DNA of 7,735 bases. Source: Klebsiella pneumoniae. Lineage in GTDB: Bacteria; Pseudomonadota; Gammaproteobacteria; Ga0077536. Of this stretch, positions 1-6,782 are shown in pieces. A model generated the notes under the pieces. It had not been told where the DNA came from and made no database searches. It saw only the letters and a list, made by a program, of their open reading frames with translations. The stretch lies in the NCBI GenBank assembly GCA_945873015.1, contig CAMCBY010000187.1, forward strand, positions 1 through 7,735, written 5' to 3'. Made by a program: the position numbers and the translations under genes. Numbering within the stretch: position 1 is the first letter of the stretch; each line of letters opens with the position of its first letter.

Positions 1-48
1 AACGCCGAGTGCGGCCCCACTGGTTATCGTCTAACAGCCCGTCATGTC

Positions 49-76
49 TAGTGAAACAGTGCGATTTGGCTATAAT
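49..76 (+). promoter_or_regulatory. Likely sigma70 promoter of the cytochrome c5 gene
   Basis: A perfect TATAAT hexamer lies at 71-76, preceded by TTGGC. The best -35 at 16-bp spacing (TAGTGA, 49-54) matches the consensus at only three positions, so recognition would rest mainly on the -10 box. Transcription would begin near 83, giving a leader of about 70 nt. That leader includes a 10-bp palindrome TGCGGCCGCA (104-113) of unknown meaning. The -10 match is seen directly; its use as a promoter is inferred. No oxygen- or redox-regulator site such as an FNR box was recognised. Confidence 0.55.
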
Positions 77-152
77 GCCCGCGGCCCGCGCCGCCTAAGA
101 ATGTGCGGCCGCAAACGGTCCTGGCGCTTTCCTCTTCCTTCGAGAGACCAAA

Positions 153-1037
153 ATGAGCAATCAACAAGACGACTCGGTATTCGTAAGAAACTTTTCCCTG
201 GTACTGCTGGGCCTGATGGTCATCGGAATGACTGCCTTCGTGCTGGCCAAGGTCGTCAATGGGGGCGCACAAGATGAATACGGTCCGCGCAGCAACGAAT
301 CCGCCAATGTCGCGCCGGTAGGCGCGGTTAACACCGGCAGTGCCGCCGTCGCCGTCGACGGGGCCAAGACCGGTGCCGAAGTGGCCAGCGCGGCGGCGCC
401 GGCCGCTGCCGATAGCAGCGACCCGGGCAAATCGACCTATGACGGTGTGTGTTTCGCCTGCCATGCCCAAGGTATCGCCGGCGCGCCCAAATATGGTGAT
501 GTCGCCGCCTGGGAAACCCGCGCCGCGCAGGGTCATGACATCCTGGTGCAGCATGCCATCGCCGGCTACACCGGCCAGGCCGGCATGATGCCGGCGCGCG
601 GCGGCAACCCGACCTTGACCGATGCGCAAGTGACGGCCGCAGTCGATTACATGCTGGCCGCTGTCGGTGGCAAGAAAGACGGTGCTGCCGCGCCGGCCAC
701 CGCACCGGCAGCGGAACCGGCTGCCGCCGCACCGACCGCTGCGCCTGCGGCCGAAGCCGCTGCCGCACCAGCGGTCGCCGATGCCGGCAAGGGCAAAGCC
801 ACCTACGACGCAGTGTGTTTCGTATGCCATACCCCGGGCGCCGCTGGCGCGCCGAAGTTGGGCGACAAGGCGGGCTGGGCACCGCGTATCGAGAAAGGCA
901 TTGAAGTGCTGTATGCCAGCTCCATCAATGGTTTTATGGGCGGCGCCGGCATGATGCCGCCCAAGGGTGGTCGTCCGGACATCGCCGATGCAGACGTCAA
1001 GGCCGCTGTCGATTACATGGTAGAAGCCGCCAAATAA
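153..1037 (+). CDS. Membrane-anchored two-haem cytochrome c5-family protein
   Basis: This 294-residue c-type cytochrome should carry electrons on the periplasmic face of the inner membrane. Residues about 13-35 form one hydrophobic segment after a short polar N-terminus, reading as an uncleaved anchor or signal. Two haem-binding motifs follow: CFACH (100-104) and CFVCH (222-226). Each is followed by a GMMP motif (M145/M146 and M267/M268) that supplies the likely axial methionine. The two haem domains (93-170 and 215-292) align without gaps and are about 55% identical, so they arose by duplication. They are joined by an Ala/Pro-rich linker (about 171-210). The same plan is known in the Neisseria c5 protein (CycB), a tethered donor to cbb3 oxidase and nitrite reductase; that role here is inference. 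The ATG follows a modest GAGAGA ribosome site (142-147). A strong terminator starts 8 bp after the stop, so the gene is probably monocistronic. Confidence 0.93.
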   Translation: MSNQQDDSVFVRNFSLVLLGLMVIGMTAFVLAKVVNGGAQDEYGPRSNESANVAPVGAVNTGSAAVAVDGAKTGAEVASAAAPAAADSSDPGKSTYDGVCFACHAQGIAGAPKYGDVAAWETRAAQGHDILVQHAIAGYTGQAGMMPARGGNPTLTDAQVTAAVDYMLAAVGGKKDGAAAPATAPAAEPAAAAPTAAPAAEAAAAPAVADAGKGKATYDAVCFVCHTPGAAGAPKLGDKAGWAPRIEKGIEVLYASSINGFMGGAGMMPPKGGRPDIADADVKAAVDYMVEAAK

Positions 1038-1045
1038 GTCGAGCG

Positions 1046-1104
1046 AAAAAAAGGGGCCATGCCCGTCACGCCCACCAAGGCGTGACGGGCATGGCCCCTT
1101 TTTT
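1046..1104. terminator. Bidirectional Rho-independent terminator between cytochrome and uvrD
   Basis: A perfect 20-bp inverted repeat (1053-1072 with 1079-1098) surrounds a 6-nt loop CACCAA. It is flanked by A7 on the left (1046-1052) and T6 on the right (1099-1104). It therefore reads as a G+C-rich stem followed by a U tract on both strands. It lies between the convergent ends of the cytochrome gene (stop at 1037) and uvrD (stop at 1132), and so could end both transcripts. Confidence 0.93.
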
Positions 1105-1131
1105 ATGGTCAAGGGACCGGCCGCTTGCGGC

Positions 1132-3309
1132 TCAGCCGCTCGCTTCCAGATTCGCGTAGGCCGCGACCAGCCACGTCACGCCCTCGGCCGCGAAATTCAC
1201 CTGCACCCGCGAGTGTTCACCCTGGCCTTCCATGTGCAGCACCACACCCTCGCCAAAAATGCGGTGTCGCACCCGTTGCCCGAGGCGCAGGCCAAAGGCA
1301 TTGGCGCTGTGCTCCATCACTAGGCCCGAACCGCCCGACACGCCGGTACGGCCGGCACTGACACGGCCGCCGAGGCGCACTTCCTCCATCACCTCGCGTG
1401 GCAGCTCACGGATGAAACGCGAAGGTTGCGGATAGAAGTCCGCGCCATGCAGCCGCCGTGACTCGGCGTAGGTAATGGTGAGTTTTTTCATGGCGCGTGT
1501 GATACCGACGTAACACAAACGCCGCTCTTCCTCGAGCTGCACCGGGTCGGCCGCCGAGCGCATATGGGGAAACAGGCCCTCCTCGACCCCCACCAGGAAT
1601 ACCAGCGGGAACTCCAGGCCCTTGGCCGAGTGCAGGGTCATGAGCTGCACGCAGTCGCTGTAGGCCTCGGCCTGACCGTCACCGGATTCCAGCGCGGCGT
1701 GAGTCAAAAAGGCCGCCAGTATCGGGATCTCCTCGTCGTCGATGGCCGGCTTGAAGTCGCGCGCGGCGGTCACCAGTTCTTCCAGGTTGTCGATGCGGTC
1801 CAGGCCGCGCTCGCCCTTTTCTTTCCTGTAATGCTCAACCAGCCCGGACTGCGCGATGACATGCTCGAGTAATTCGGCGAGCGGCAATTCATTGACCGCG
1901 ATGCTCATGCGGTCAATGAGATCGAGAAAACGCTGCAATGCCCCCAAAGAACGGGCCGACAGCTCCTTGGTATCGGTCAGGCGCCGCGTTGCTTCCCATA
2001 GGGTGATGCGTTCGCGCCTCGCCACTTCACGCAATTCATCGATGGAACGCTGGCCGATGCCGCGCGGCGGCACGTTGACGATGCGCTCGAAGGCCGCGTC
2101 ATCGCCGCGCGAAGTGGCAAGGCGCACATAGGCCAGGGCGTCCTTGATCTCGGCACGCTCATAGAAACGGAACCCGCCATAGACCCGATAGGGCAGATCG
2201 GCCTGGCGCAAGGCGTCTTCCAGCACCCGCGACTGGGCGCTGGTGCGATAGAGCATGGCGGTCTCCGTCAGGCGTCCACCGTGGTCGTGCCACAGACGAA
2301 TACGATCGACACAGAAACGCGCTTCGTCGAGATCGTTATAGGCCGCATAGAGCGTGATCGGGTCGCCCTTGGCACCGTCGGTCCACAATTCCTTGCCGAG
2401 GCGCGAAGGATTGTTGGCGATCAGCGTGTTGGCGGCGGACAGGATATTGCCGGTAGAGCGGTAGTTCTGCTCGAGGCGCACCAGCTCATTTTTGGGAAAA
2501 TCCTTGCGGAAATGCTGCATGTTCTCGACACGCGCGCCGCGCCAGCTATAGATCGACTGATCATCGTCGCCGACCACGAAGATGTTGCCGTCGTCACCCA
2601 CCAGATTCTTCAGCCACGCATACTGAATGGCGTTGGTATCCTGGAACTCGTCCACCAGCACATGCCAGAAACGCTCACGGTAATGGCGCAACAGGCCCGG
2701 ATGCGCCATCCACAGTTCATGGGCACGCAGCAGCATCTCGGCAAAATCGACCAGACCTGCGCGCGCGCAGGCGTCTTCGTAGGCACGATAGATATCGACC
2801 ATGGTGTGCAGCGCGCCGTCGCCGTAATCATCGACATGCTGGGGACGCTGGCCATCGTCCTTGCGCGCATTGATGAACCACTGCGCCTCTTTGGCCGGCC
2901 ACTCGTTGTCGTCGAGATTCAAACCGCGGATGACGCGTTTGACCACCCGCAACTGGTCGTCGGAGTCGATGATCTGGAAGTTGTCGGGCAGATTGGCGTC
3001 GCGCGCATGGGCGCGCAGCACACGATGGGCGATGTTATGAAATGTGCCGACCCACATGCCGCCGATGGGTCTGCCGGTCAATTGTTCGATGCGTCCACGC
3101 ATCTCGGCCGCCGCCTTGTTGGTGAAGGTCACCGCCAGAATGCCAAGCGGCGAGGCCTGACCGGTCTCGAGGTACCAGGCGATACGGTGCACCAGCACAC
3201 GGGTCTTGCCGCTGCCGGCACCGGCCAGCACCAGCACCTGATTGGCATTGGAGGCGACCGCGTCGCGCTGACGCTGATTCAATTTGGCGAGGATGGGGGA
3301 TTCGGTCAT
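1132..3309 (-). CDS. uvrD: DNA helicase II, UvrD
   Basis: A superfamily 1A 3'-to-5' helicase that removes the excised oligonucleotide and UvrC in nucleotide excision repair, unwinds nicked DNA in MutHLS mismatch repair, and dismantles RecA filaments. From the chosen start it is 725 residues (E. coli UvrD is 720). Motifs in order: Walker A AGAGSGKT (29-36), TFTNKAAAEM (61-70), Walker B DEFQDT (220-225), GDDDQSIYSWRGA (247-259), QNYRS (281-285), TLHSAKGLEF (558-567) and YVGITRA with the arginine finger (600-606). The C-terminal LRLGQRVRHRIFGEG onward (about 674-722) is the Tudor-like tail that distinguishes UvrD from Rep. Similarity to E. coli UvrD begins just after the ATG at 3309. In-frame ATGs at 3324 and 3393 would add 5 or 28 residues without family support. 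None has a clear ribosome site. No LexA box (CTG-N10-CAG) was seen upstream, unlike E. coli uvrD. Confidence 0.97.
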   Translation of the reverse strand: MTESPILAKLNQRQRDAVASNANQVLVLAGAGSGKTRVLVHRIAWYLETGQASPLGILAVTFTNKAAAEMRGRIEQLTGRPIGGMWVGTFHNIAHRVLRAHARDANLPDNFQIIDSDDQLRVVKRVIRGLNLDDNEWPAKEAQWFINARKDDGQRPQHVDDYGDGALHTMVDIYRAYEDACARAGLVDFAEMLLRAHELWMAHPGLLRHYRERFWHVLVDEFQDTNAIQYAWLKNLVGDDGNIFVVGDDDQSIYSWRGARVENMQHFRKDFPKNELVRLEQNYRSTGNILSAANTLIANNPSRLGKELWTDGAKGDPITLYAAYNDLDEARFCVDRIRLWHDHGGRLTETAMLYRTSAQSRVLEDALRQADLPYRVYGGFRFYERAEIKDALAYVRLATSRGDDAAFERIVNVPPRGIGQRSIDELREVARRERITLWEATRRLTDTKELSARSLGALQRFLDLIDRMSIAVNELPLAELLEHVIAQSGLVEHYRKEKGERGLDRIDNLEELVTAARDFKPAIDDEEIPILAAFLTHAALESGDGQAEAYSDCVQLMTLHSAKGLEFPLVFLVGVEEGLFPHMRSAADPVQLEEERRLCYVGITRAMKKLTITYAESRRLHGADFYPQPSRFIRELPREVMEEVRLGGRVSAGRTGVSGGSGLVMEHSANAFGLRLGQRVRHRIFGEGVVLHMEGQGEHSRVQVNFAAEGVTWLVAAYANLEASG

Positions 3310-3347
3310 CGAATTCGGTTTCATTGATGAGGCTGCGCGGGCCGCGG

Positions 3348-3410
3348 CATCGAAGCACGCTAGTTTAGGGCATCGGGGCGGAGCCCAGCGCATGAAACAT
3401 CAAAGCACGC
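3348..3410. repeat. 13-bp direct repeat in the uvrD/pmbA divergent spacer
   Basis: CATCGAAGCACGC (3348-3360) recurs as CATCAAAGCACGC (3398-3410), with one mismatch and starts 50 bp apart. The spacer (3310-3454) lies between the divergent starts of uvrD and pmbA and must hold both promoters. I could not recognise a convincing -10/-35 pair for either. An 8-bp inverted repeat CGGGGCGG / CCGCCCCG (3374-3381 with 3422-3429) overlaps the same area. The repeats are seen directly; an operator role is only a possibility. Confidence 0.5.
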
Positions 3411-3454
3411 CGCGCGGATGGCCGCCCCGCCGGATATTCCTTAGCATAGCGAAC

Positions 3455-4801
3455 ATGAACCAAGCCACTGCCATCGATTACAACCGGCCCGCCATCCTCG
3501 ACGACATCGCGGTCAGAACCATAGAACAGGCGCGACGCGCCGGCGCCCAAGCGGTCGAAGTCGGGTTAAGTGCCGGCGAAGGCTTGTCGGTGACGGTGCG
3601 CGGCGGCGCCTGCGAGACCGTAGAACACGAACGGGACAAGAGTCTTGGCGTGACCATCTATCTCGACGGTCGCAAGGGCAGCGCCACCACCTCGGACTTT
3701 TCTGATCAGGCGCTCACCGAGACCATCCAAGCCGCGCTACGCATCGCCGAAGTGGCCGAACCGGATCAATACGCCGGCCTCGCCGCGCCGGAATACCTCG
3801 CCACCCACTTACCCGATCTCGACCTCGACCATCCCTGGGATCTCGATGCCGAGGCCGCCATCGCACTCGCCCTCGAATGTGAGAACGCCGCGCGTAGTGT
3901 CGATAACCGCATCAAGCAGTCGGACGGCTGCAGCGTCAATCTTTATCGCGGCAGCCGTGCTTACGCCAACAGTCATGGTTTTCACGCCGCTTATCGCGGC
4001 ACACGGCATGGCTTGAGTGCGGTCATGATTGCCGAGGATGGCGGCGGCATGCAGCGCGGTTACTGGTTTACCAGCAGCCGCGACCCGGCGCAGCTCGAAA
4101 ACGCCGAAGCCGTCGGTCGCCTTGCCGCAAGCCGAACACTCGCCAAACTCGGCGCGCGTAAAATCGCCACGACCCGTCTGCCGGTAATCTTCGAAGCGCG
4201 TATCGCGACCGGCCTGCTTGGCCATGTGATCGGCGCCATCGGTGGCGCCGCGCAATATCGCCGCGCCTCGTTTCTGCTCGACGCGCTGGGCGAGACCATC
4301 CTGCCCGAATTCGTCACCGTGACCGAAGACCCGTTGCGTCCCGGCGCACTCGGCAGTGCGGCCTTCGACGACGACGGCGTTGCCACCAGCCGCAAGACCA
4401 TCATCGAGCAGGGGCGGTTGAACACCTATCTGCTCAGCGCCTATGCCGCCCGTCGTCTCGGCCGCACGCCGACCGGCAACGCCGGTGGCGTACACAACCT
4501 GCTGGTCAGCCACGGCGCGCGCAGTCTGGAACAAATCATCGCGGGTTTTGATCGCGCGCTGCTGGTGACGGATCTCATGGGCATGGGCGTCAACAGTGTC
4601 ACCGGCGACTATTCCCGCGGCGCGAGTGGTTTTCTGATCGAGAACGGCGCCATCGCCCATGCAGTCGAAGAGATCACCGTGGCCGGTAATCTCAAGACCA
4701 TGCTGAAAGACATTCGCGAAATAGGTGCCGACGTCGAAACCCGTGGCACGGTACACATCGGTTCGGTGGTAATCGGCGAGATGGCGGTGGCGGGGTCTTA
4801 G
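3455..4801 (+). CDS. pmbA: TldE/PmbA, metalloprotease partner subunit
   Basis: This 448-residue protein matches PmbA (TldE; 450 residues in E. coli) along its length. TldE pairs with TldD to form a cytoplasmic protease that degrades unfolded peptides. It matures microcin B17 by removing the leader and helps degrade the CcdA antitoxin. Family landmarks visible here include SLGVTIYLDGRKGSA (63-77), ANSHGF (171-176), ATGLLGHVIGAIGG (251-264), TGNAGGVHN (340-348), TDLMGMGVNSVTGDYSRGA (372-390) and EITVAGNLK (406-414). There is no HExxxH zinc motif, as expected for TldE; the catalytic zinc belongs to TldD, whose gene is outside the window. The ATG at 3455 fits the family length. In-frame ATGs upstream (3392, 3284) would add residues without family support and run into the uvrD promoter region. 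No strong ribosome site precedes it. The gene diverges from uvrD and converges on sthA, so it is probably transcribed alone. Confidence 0.96.
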   Translation: MNQATAIDYNRPAILDDIAVRTIEQARRAGAQAVEVGLSAGEGLSVTVRGGACETVEHERDKSLGVTIYLDGRKGSATTSDFSDQALTETIQAALRIAEVAEPDQYAGLAAPEYLATHLPDLDLDHPWDLDAEAAIALALECENAARSVDNRIKQSDGCSVNLYRGSRAYANSHGFHAAYRGTRHGLSAVMIAEDGGGMQRGYWFTSSRDPAQLENAEAVGRLAASRTLAKLGARKIATTRLPVIFEARIATGLLGHVIGAIGGAAQYRRASFLLDALGETILPEFVTVTEDPLRPGALGSAAFDDDGVATSRKTIIEQGRLNTYLLSAYAARRLGRTPTGNAGGVHNLLVSHGARSLEQIIAGFDRALLVTDLMGMGVNSVTGDYSRGASGFLIENGAIAHAVEEITVAGNLKTMLKDIREIGADVETRGTVHIGSVVIGEMAVAGS

Positions 4802-4802
4802 T

Positions 4803-4828
4803 GCGCCGCCTGTAGGCGCGAATTTTTT
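4803..4828 (+). terminator. pmbA: Possible Rho-independent terminator of pmbA
   Basis: One base after the pmbA stop, GCGCC (4803-4807) can pair with GGCGC (4815-4819) around a 7-nt loop. AATTTTTT follows (4821-4828). The stem is short (5 bp, or 4 bp in an alternative register CGCC/GGCG) but G+C-rich, and six T follow. The same bases also form the outer end of the palindrome nest, so the fit may be incidental. Confidence 0.4.
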
Positions 4829-5099
4829 GGGTGTAGGTCTCAAACTGACATGAAGGCTCAAGCACGTGGCGCTTCTGAGCCGAATGCCTGTGACAAACTG
4901 ACATGGTGGACAACCCAGCGCAGTATTAAGTGTGATTTCGCACAGGCGGAGTGGCCGAGGTCATTGTGGGTCAGACTTCAGTCTGACACTGCCGCACCGG
5001 CCGAGCGCCGACTAGCGCCTGTCAATGTCAGACTGAAGTCTGACCCACAGAAGAGCAAATCCCGCCCCTCAGTCTGAGACCTACACCCAATTTATTCGC
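4818..5099. repeat. Inverted-repeat-bounded element (MITE/REP-like) between pmbA and sthA
   Basis: The ends of this 282-bp stretch are 31-bp inverted repeats (4818-4848 with 5069-5099), identical at 27 of 31 positions. Their core, TTGGGTGTAGGTCTCA (4827-4842) with its complement at 5075-5090, is a perfect 16 bp. Inside lie a 12-bp direct repeat CAAACTGACATG (4841-4852 and 4894-4905), a hairpin GGCTCA/TGAGCC (4855-4860 with 4876-4881), a small hairpin GTGTGA-TT-TCGCAC (4930-4943) and a perfect inverted REP pair (4965-5049). No convincing coding sequence is present, so any movement would need a transposase supplied elsewhere. The repeats are seen directly. Their naming as a MITE or composite REP cluster is inference. 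This element and its neighbours fill the whole 4802-5158 gene-free stretch. Confidence 0.75.
4965..5049. repeat. Inverted pair of REP-like palindromes (BIME/REPIN-like)
   Basis: Two 24-bp arms (4965-4988 and 5026-5049) are exact reverse complements, 37 bp apart. Each arm is itself a hairpin: GTCAGACT and AGTCTGAC around a 2-nt centre. It is preceded by GTGG, the GTRG-type head known from REP sequences mobilised by RAYT (TnpA-REP) transposases. The inverted-pair arrangement is that of BIMEs/REPINs, typical of gaps between convergent genes. The palindromes are seen in the sequence. The RAYT link comes from knowledge of the family; no RAYT gene lies in the window. Confidence 0.85.
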
Positions 5100-5162
5100 A
5101 CATTAAATGCCGTTGTTCAGCGCCGTGCCAGTGGCCTCAATGTGCGAATTTGTCGCACCTAC
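5095..5162. repeat. Second REP-like pair; one unit overlaps the sthA stop
   Basis: TTCGCACATT (5095-5104) is the exact reverse complement of AATGTGCGAA (5139-5148), 34 bp apart. The right member continues as a full hairpin, GTGCGA / TCGCAC (5142-5147 with 5153-5158) around ATTTG, ending in CTAC (5159-5162). On the minus strand this reads GTAG followed by the hairpin, a standard REP layout. The TAG of that head is the stop codon of sthA. The left member also forms the outer edge of the element at 4818-5099. In the mRNA the hairpin would sit at the 3' end of sthA, where such structures often slow exonuclease decay (inferred). Confidence 0.7.
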
Positions 5163-6544
5163 AGTTTGTTCCAGGCATCGAGCGCGGCGATCTTATAAGC
5201 CTCGGCTAAAGTCGGGTAGTTGAAGACTGCGTCGACAAAAAAATCCAGCGTGCCGTTATGCGCGAGTACCGCCTGACCGATATGGATCAGCTCGGTCGCG
5301 CCTTCGCCGACGATATGCACGCCGAGCAGGCGGCGATCTTCGAGCGACACCAGGAGCTTCAGAAGACCTTCGCGCAGGCCCAGAATCTGGCCACGCGAGG
5401 TTTCTCGAAAGCGCGCGATGCCGCTCTCGTAAGCGATTCCCGCCGCGCGCAATTCCTCTTCGGTCTTGCCTACCACGCTCATCTCGGGCACGGCGTAGAT
5501 GCCAAAGGGAAAGATATCGCTGGAGACGGATTTGACCACGCCGTTGAAGGCGTGGGCGGCGGCCTGACGACCCTGCTCCATTGAAGTCGAAGCCAGCGCC
5601 GGAAAGCCGATTACATCGCCGGCGGCATAAATATGCGGCACATGGGTGGCGAAGTTGGCATCCACTTCCAGGCGCCCGCGACTGTCGGTGGTCAATCCGG
5701 CATTCTCGAGTTGCAGCTTGTCGGTATTGCTCTGGCGACCTGAGGCGAACAACGCCATGCTGGCGCGGATGTGTTTGCCGCTGGCGAGATGTACAACGAG
5801 CCTCTTGTCATCGATGACTTCAACCGACTGCACGGTTTCGCCAAGGCGCAGACTCACACCACGGTCGCGCAGATGATGGGTAAATTCGTCGACGATTTCG
5901 CGGTCGAGAAAACCCAGGATATCGGAGCGGCCATCGACCAAGGTCACGCCGATATCGAGCGCGCTCAACATGGTTGCGTACTCGACACCTATCACGCCCG
6001 CGCCGACCACCACCACGGTGCGCGGCAACTCGGTCATGTCGAGAATATTGTCGCTGTCGACCACATTCGGCCGGTCAAAAGGAATACCCGGCGGCTGCAC
6101 CGGCCGCGAACCGGTAGCGATCAGGATTTTGTCCGCTTCAATCAGCTTGACGTCATCGATACCGCTTTCGATGCGCAACACATGGGGTGATTCAAACACC
6201 GCATTGCCGGCGATGGTATCGACGAAATTGCGATGCAGCTTGTGCAGCAACACCTCGATTTCATGGCGCACGGTGATGTCGAGGCGCTGCATGAGATCGG
6301 CGGCAGTAATACGTTCCTTGACTCGGTAGCTGCGCCCGTAAAAGCCACGTTGGCGCCAGCCGGACAGGTACAGCACCGCCTCACGCAGAGTCTTGCTGGG
6401 GATGGTGCCGGTGTGTACGCAGGCGCCACCGACCGAGAACGAACGCTCGACCAACGCCACCGTGCGCCCGAGTTTGGCGGCCTGAATAGCCGCCCGCTGT
6501 CCGGCCGGCCCACTGCCGATGACGACAAAATCGTACTTGGTCAT
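5159..6544 (-). CDS. sthA: Soluble pyridine nucleotide transhydrogenase SthA
   Basis: This 461-residue cytoplasmic FAD protein of the flavoprotein disulfide reductase family should move hydride between NADPH and NAD+ (EC 1.6.1.1), mainly to reoxidise surplus NADPH. The FAD-binding GSGPAG is at 10-15, the second nucleotide fold GAGVIG at 181-186, the FAD-contact AAGDVIGFP in the central region, and the dimerisation domain at the C-terminus. The active-site stretch ACVHTGTIPSK (41-51) keeps C42 but has T47 where lipoamide dehydrogenases have the second redox cysteine. The C-terminal FNYPTLAEAY has Asn where disulfide reductases keep a catalytic His. Both changes are also in E. coli SthA and rule out lipoamide dehydrogenase. 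The start is well set: AAAGGA ends 5 nt before the ATG at 6544. The TAG stop lies inside a REP-like palindrome. The gene stands alone, divergent from moxR. Confidence 0.94.
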   Translation of the reverse strand: MTKYDFVVIGSGPAGQRAAIQAAKLGRTVALVERSFSVGGACVHTGTIPSKTLREAVLYLSGWRQRGFYGRSYRVKERITAADLMQRLDITVRHEIEVLLHKLHRNFVDTIAGNAVFESPHVLRIESGIDDVKLIEADKILIATGSRPVQPPGIPFDRPNVVDSDNILDMTELPRTVVVVGAGVIGVEYATMLSALDIGVTLVDGRSDILGFLDREIVDEFTHHLRDRGVSLRLGETVQSVEVIDDKRLVVHLASGKHIRASMALFASGRQSNTDKLQLENAGLTTDSRGRLEVDANFATHVPHIYAAGDVIGFPALASTSMEQGRQAAAHAFNGVVKSVSSDIFPFGIYAVPEMSVVGKTEEELRAAGIAYESGIARFRETSRGQILGLREGLLKLLVSLEDRRLLGVHIVGEGATELIHIGQAVLAHNGTLDFFVDAVFNYPTLAEAYKIAALDAWNKL

Positions 6545-6586
6545 TGCATTCCTTTCATCGCCGGCGTCCCCTGTTCACCACCTCGC

Positions 6587-6609
6587 GTGCCGCCCCGCAC
6601 GGGCAGCAC
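6587..6609. repeat. Hairpin-forming inverted repeat in the sthA leader
   Basis: GTGCCGCCC (6587-6595) and GGGCAGCAC (6601-6609) pair over 8 of 9 positions around a CGCAC loop. The repeat lies 43 bp upstream of the sthA start, in the 238-bp spacer shared with moxR. It could be a leader RNA hairpin of sthA or a protein site. The pairing is seen; the role is unknown. A smaller hairpin GCTT-GTTT-AAGC follows at 6629-6640. Confidence 0.4.
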
Positions 6610-6678
6610 ATGGCTCGCGCGCTCCGCTGCGCTTGTTTAAGCTGTAGCGTGAGCCCGGTAGTCACTCGGCTTGTTCGG

Positions 6679-6707
6679 TTGAGATCAACGGAATATGCGC
6701 CGATAAC
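6679..6707 (+). promoter_or_regulatory. Candidate sigma70 promoter of moxR with overlapping palindrome
   Basis: TTGAGA (6679-6684, five of six consensus bases) and GATAAC (6702-6707, four of six) are separated by exactly 17 bp. Transcription would begin near 6714, about 70 nt before the GTG start. The palindrome GTTGA-GA-TCAAC (6678-6689) overlaps the -35 hexamer and could bind a regulator. Spacing and matches are seen; function is inferred. Confidence 0.35.
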
Positions 6708-6770
6708 TTGAGCGCGCGCGTTGCCACAACGCTCGCCACCACGATGCCGGACGCGCCGGCCAGCCTAACC

Positions 6771-6777
6771 GGAGAGG
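6771..6777 (+). promoter_or_regulatory. Strong ribosome binding site that sets the moxR GTG start
   Basis: GGAGAGG (6771-6777) lies 5 nt before GTG at 6783. An in-frame ATG at 6744 would add 13 residues but has no Shine-Dalgarno sequence before it. The GTG is therefore preferred. Confidence 0.7.
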
Positions 6778-6782
6778 ATTCC

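Noticed and set aside
1..51. Possible C-terminal tail of an upstream plus-strand gene (open frame from base 1 to TAG at 49-51)
   Set aside because: Only 16 codons are visible and other frames are equally open; nothing identifies it as coding.
48..1112. 354-codon open frame on the minus strand opposite the cytochrome gene
   Set aside because: It runs antisense to a clear two-haem cytochrome, through the terminator, and its translation is low-complexity (Gly/Arg/His-rich) with no recognisable domain. It is open because of the high G+C content.
2281..3327. 348-codon open frame on the plus strand opposite uvrD
   Set aside because: It lies wholly antisense to conserved helicase motifs; no domain is recognised.
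3809..4861. 350-codon open frame on the minus strand opposite pmbA
   Set aside because: It is antisense to a full-length PmbA and starts inside the palindrome nest; no domain is recognised.
4945..4960. GGCGGAGTGGCCGAGG, resembling the 5' end of a serine or leucine tRNA
   Set aside because: No anticodon arm, T-loop (GGTTCGANNCC) or matching acceptor strand follows; the sequence runs directly into a REP palindrome.
4850..5077. 75-codon open frame in the pmbA/sthA gap
   Set aside because: It reads straight through the REP palindromes, has no ribosome site, and has no recognisable family.
4811..5162. Repeated units suggesting a CRISPR array
   Set aside because: The units are inverted, of differing sequence and irregularly spaced, with no regular repeat-spacer pattern and no cas gene.
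5159..6544. Reading sthA as lipoamide dehydrogenase, glutathione reductase or mercuric reductase
   Set aside because: The second redox cysteine is Thr (T47) and the C-terminal catalytic His is replaced by Asn, as in SthA.
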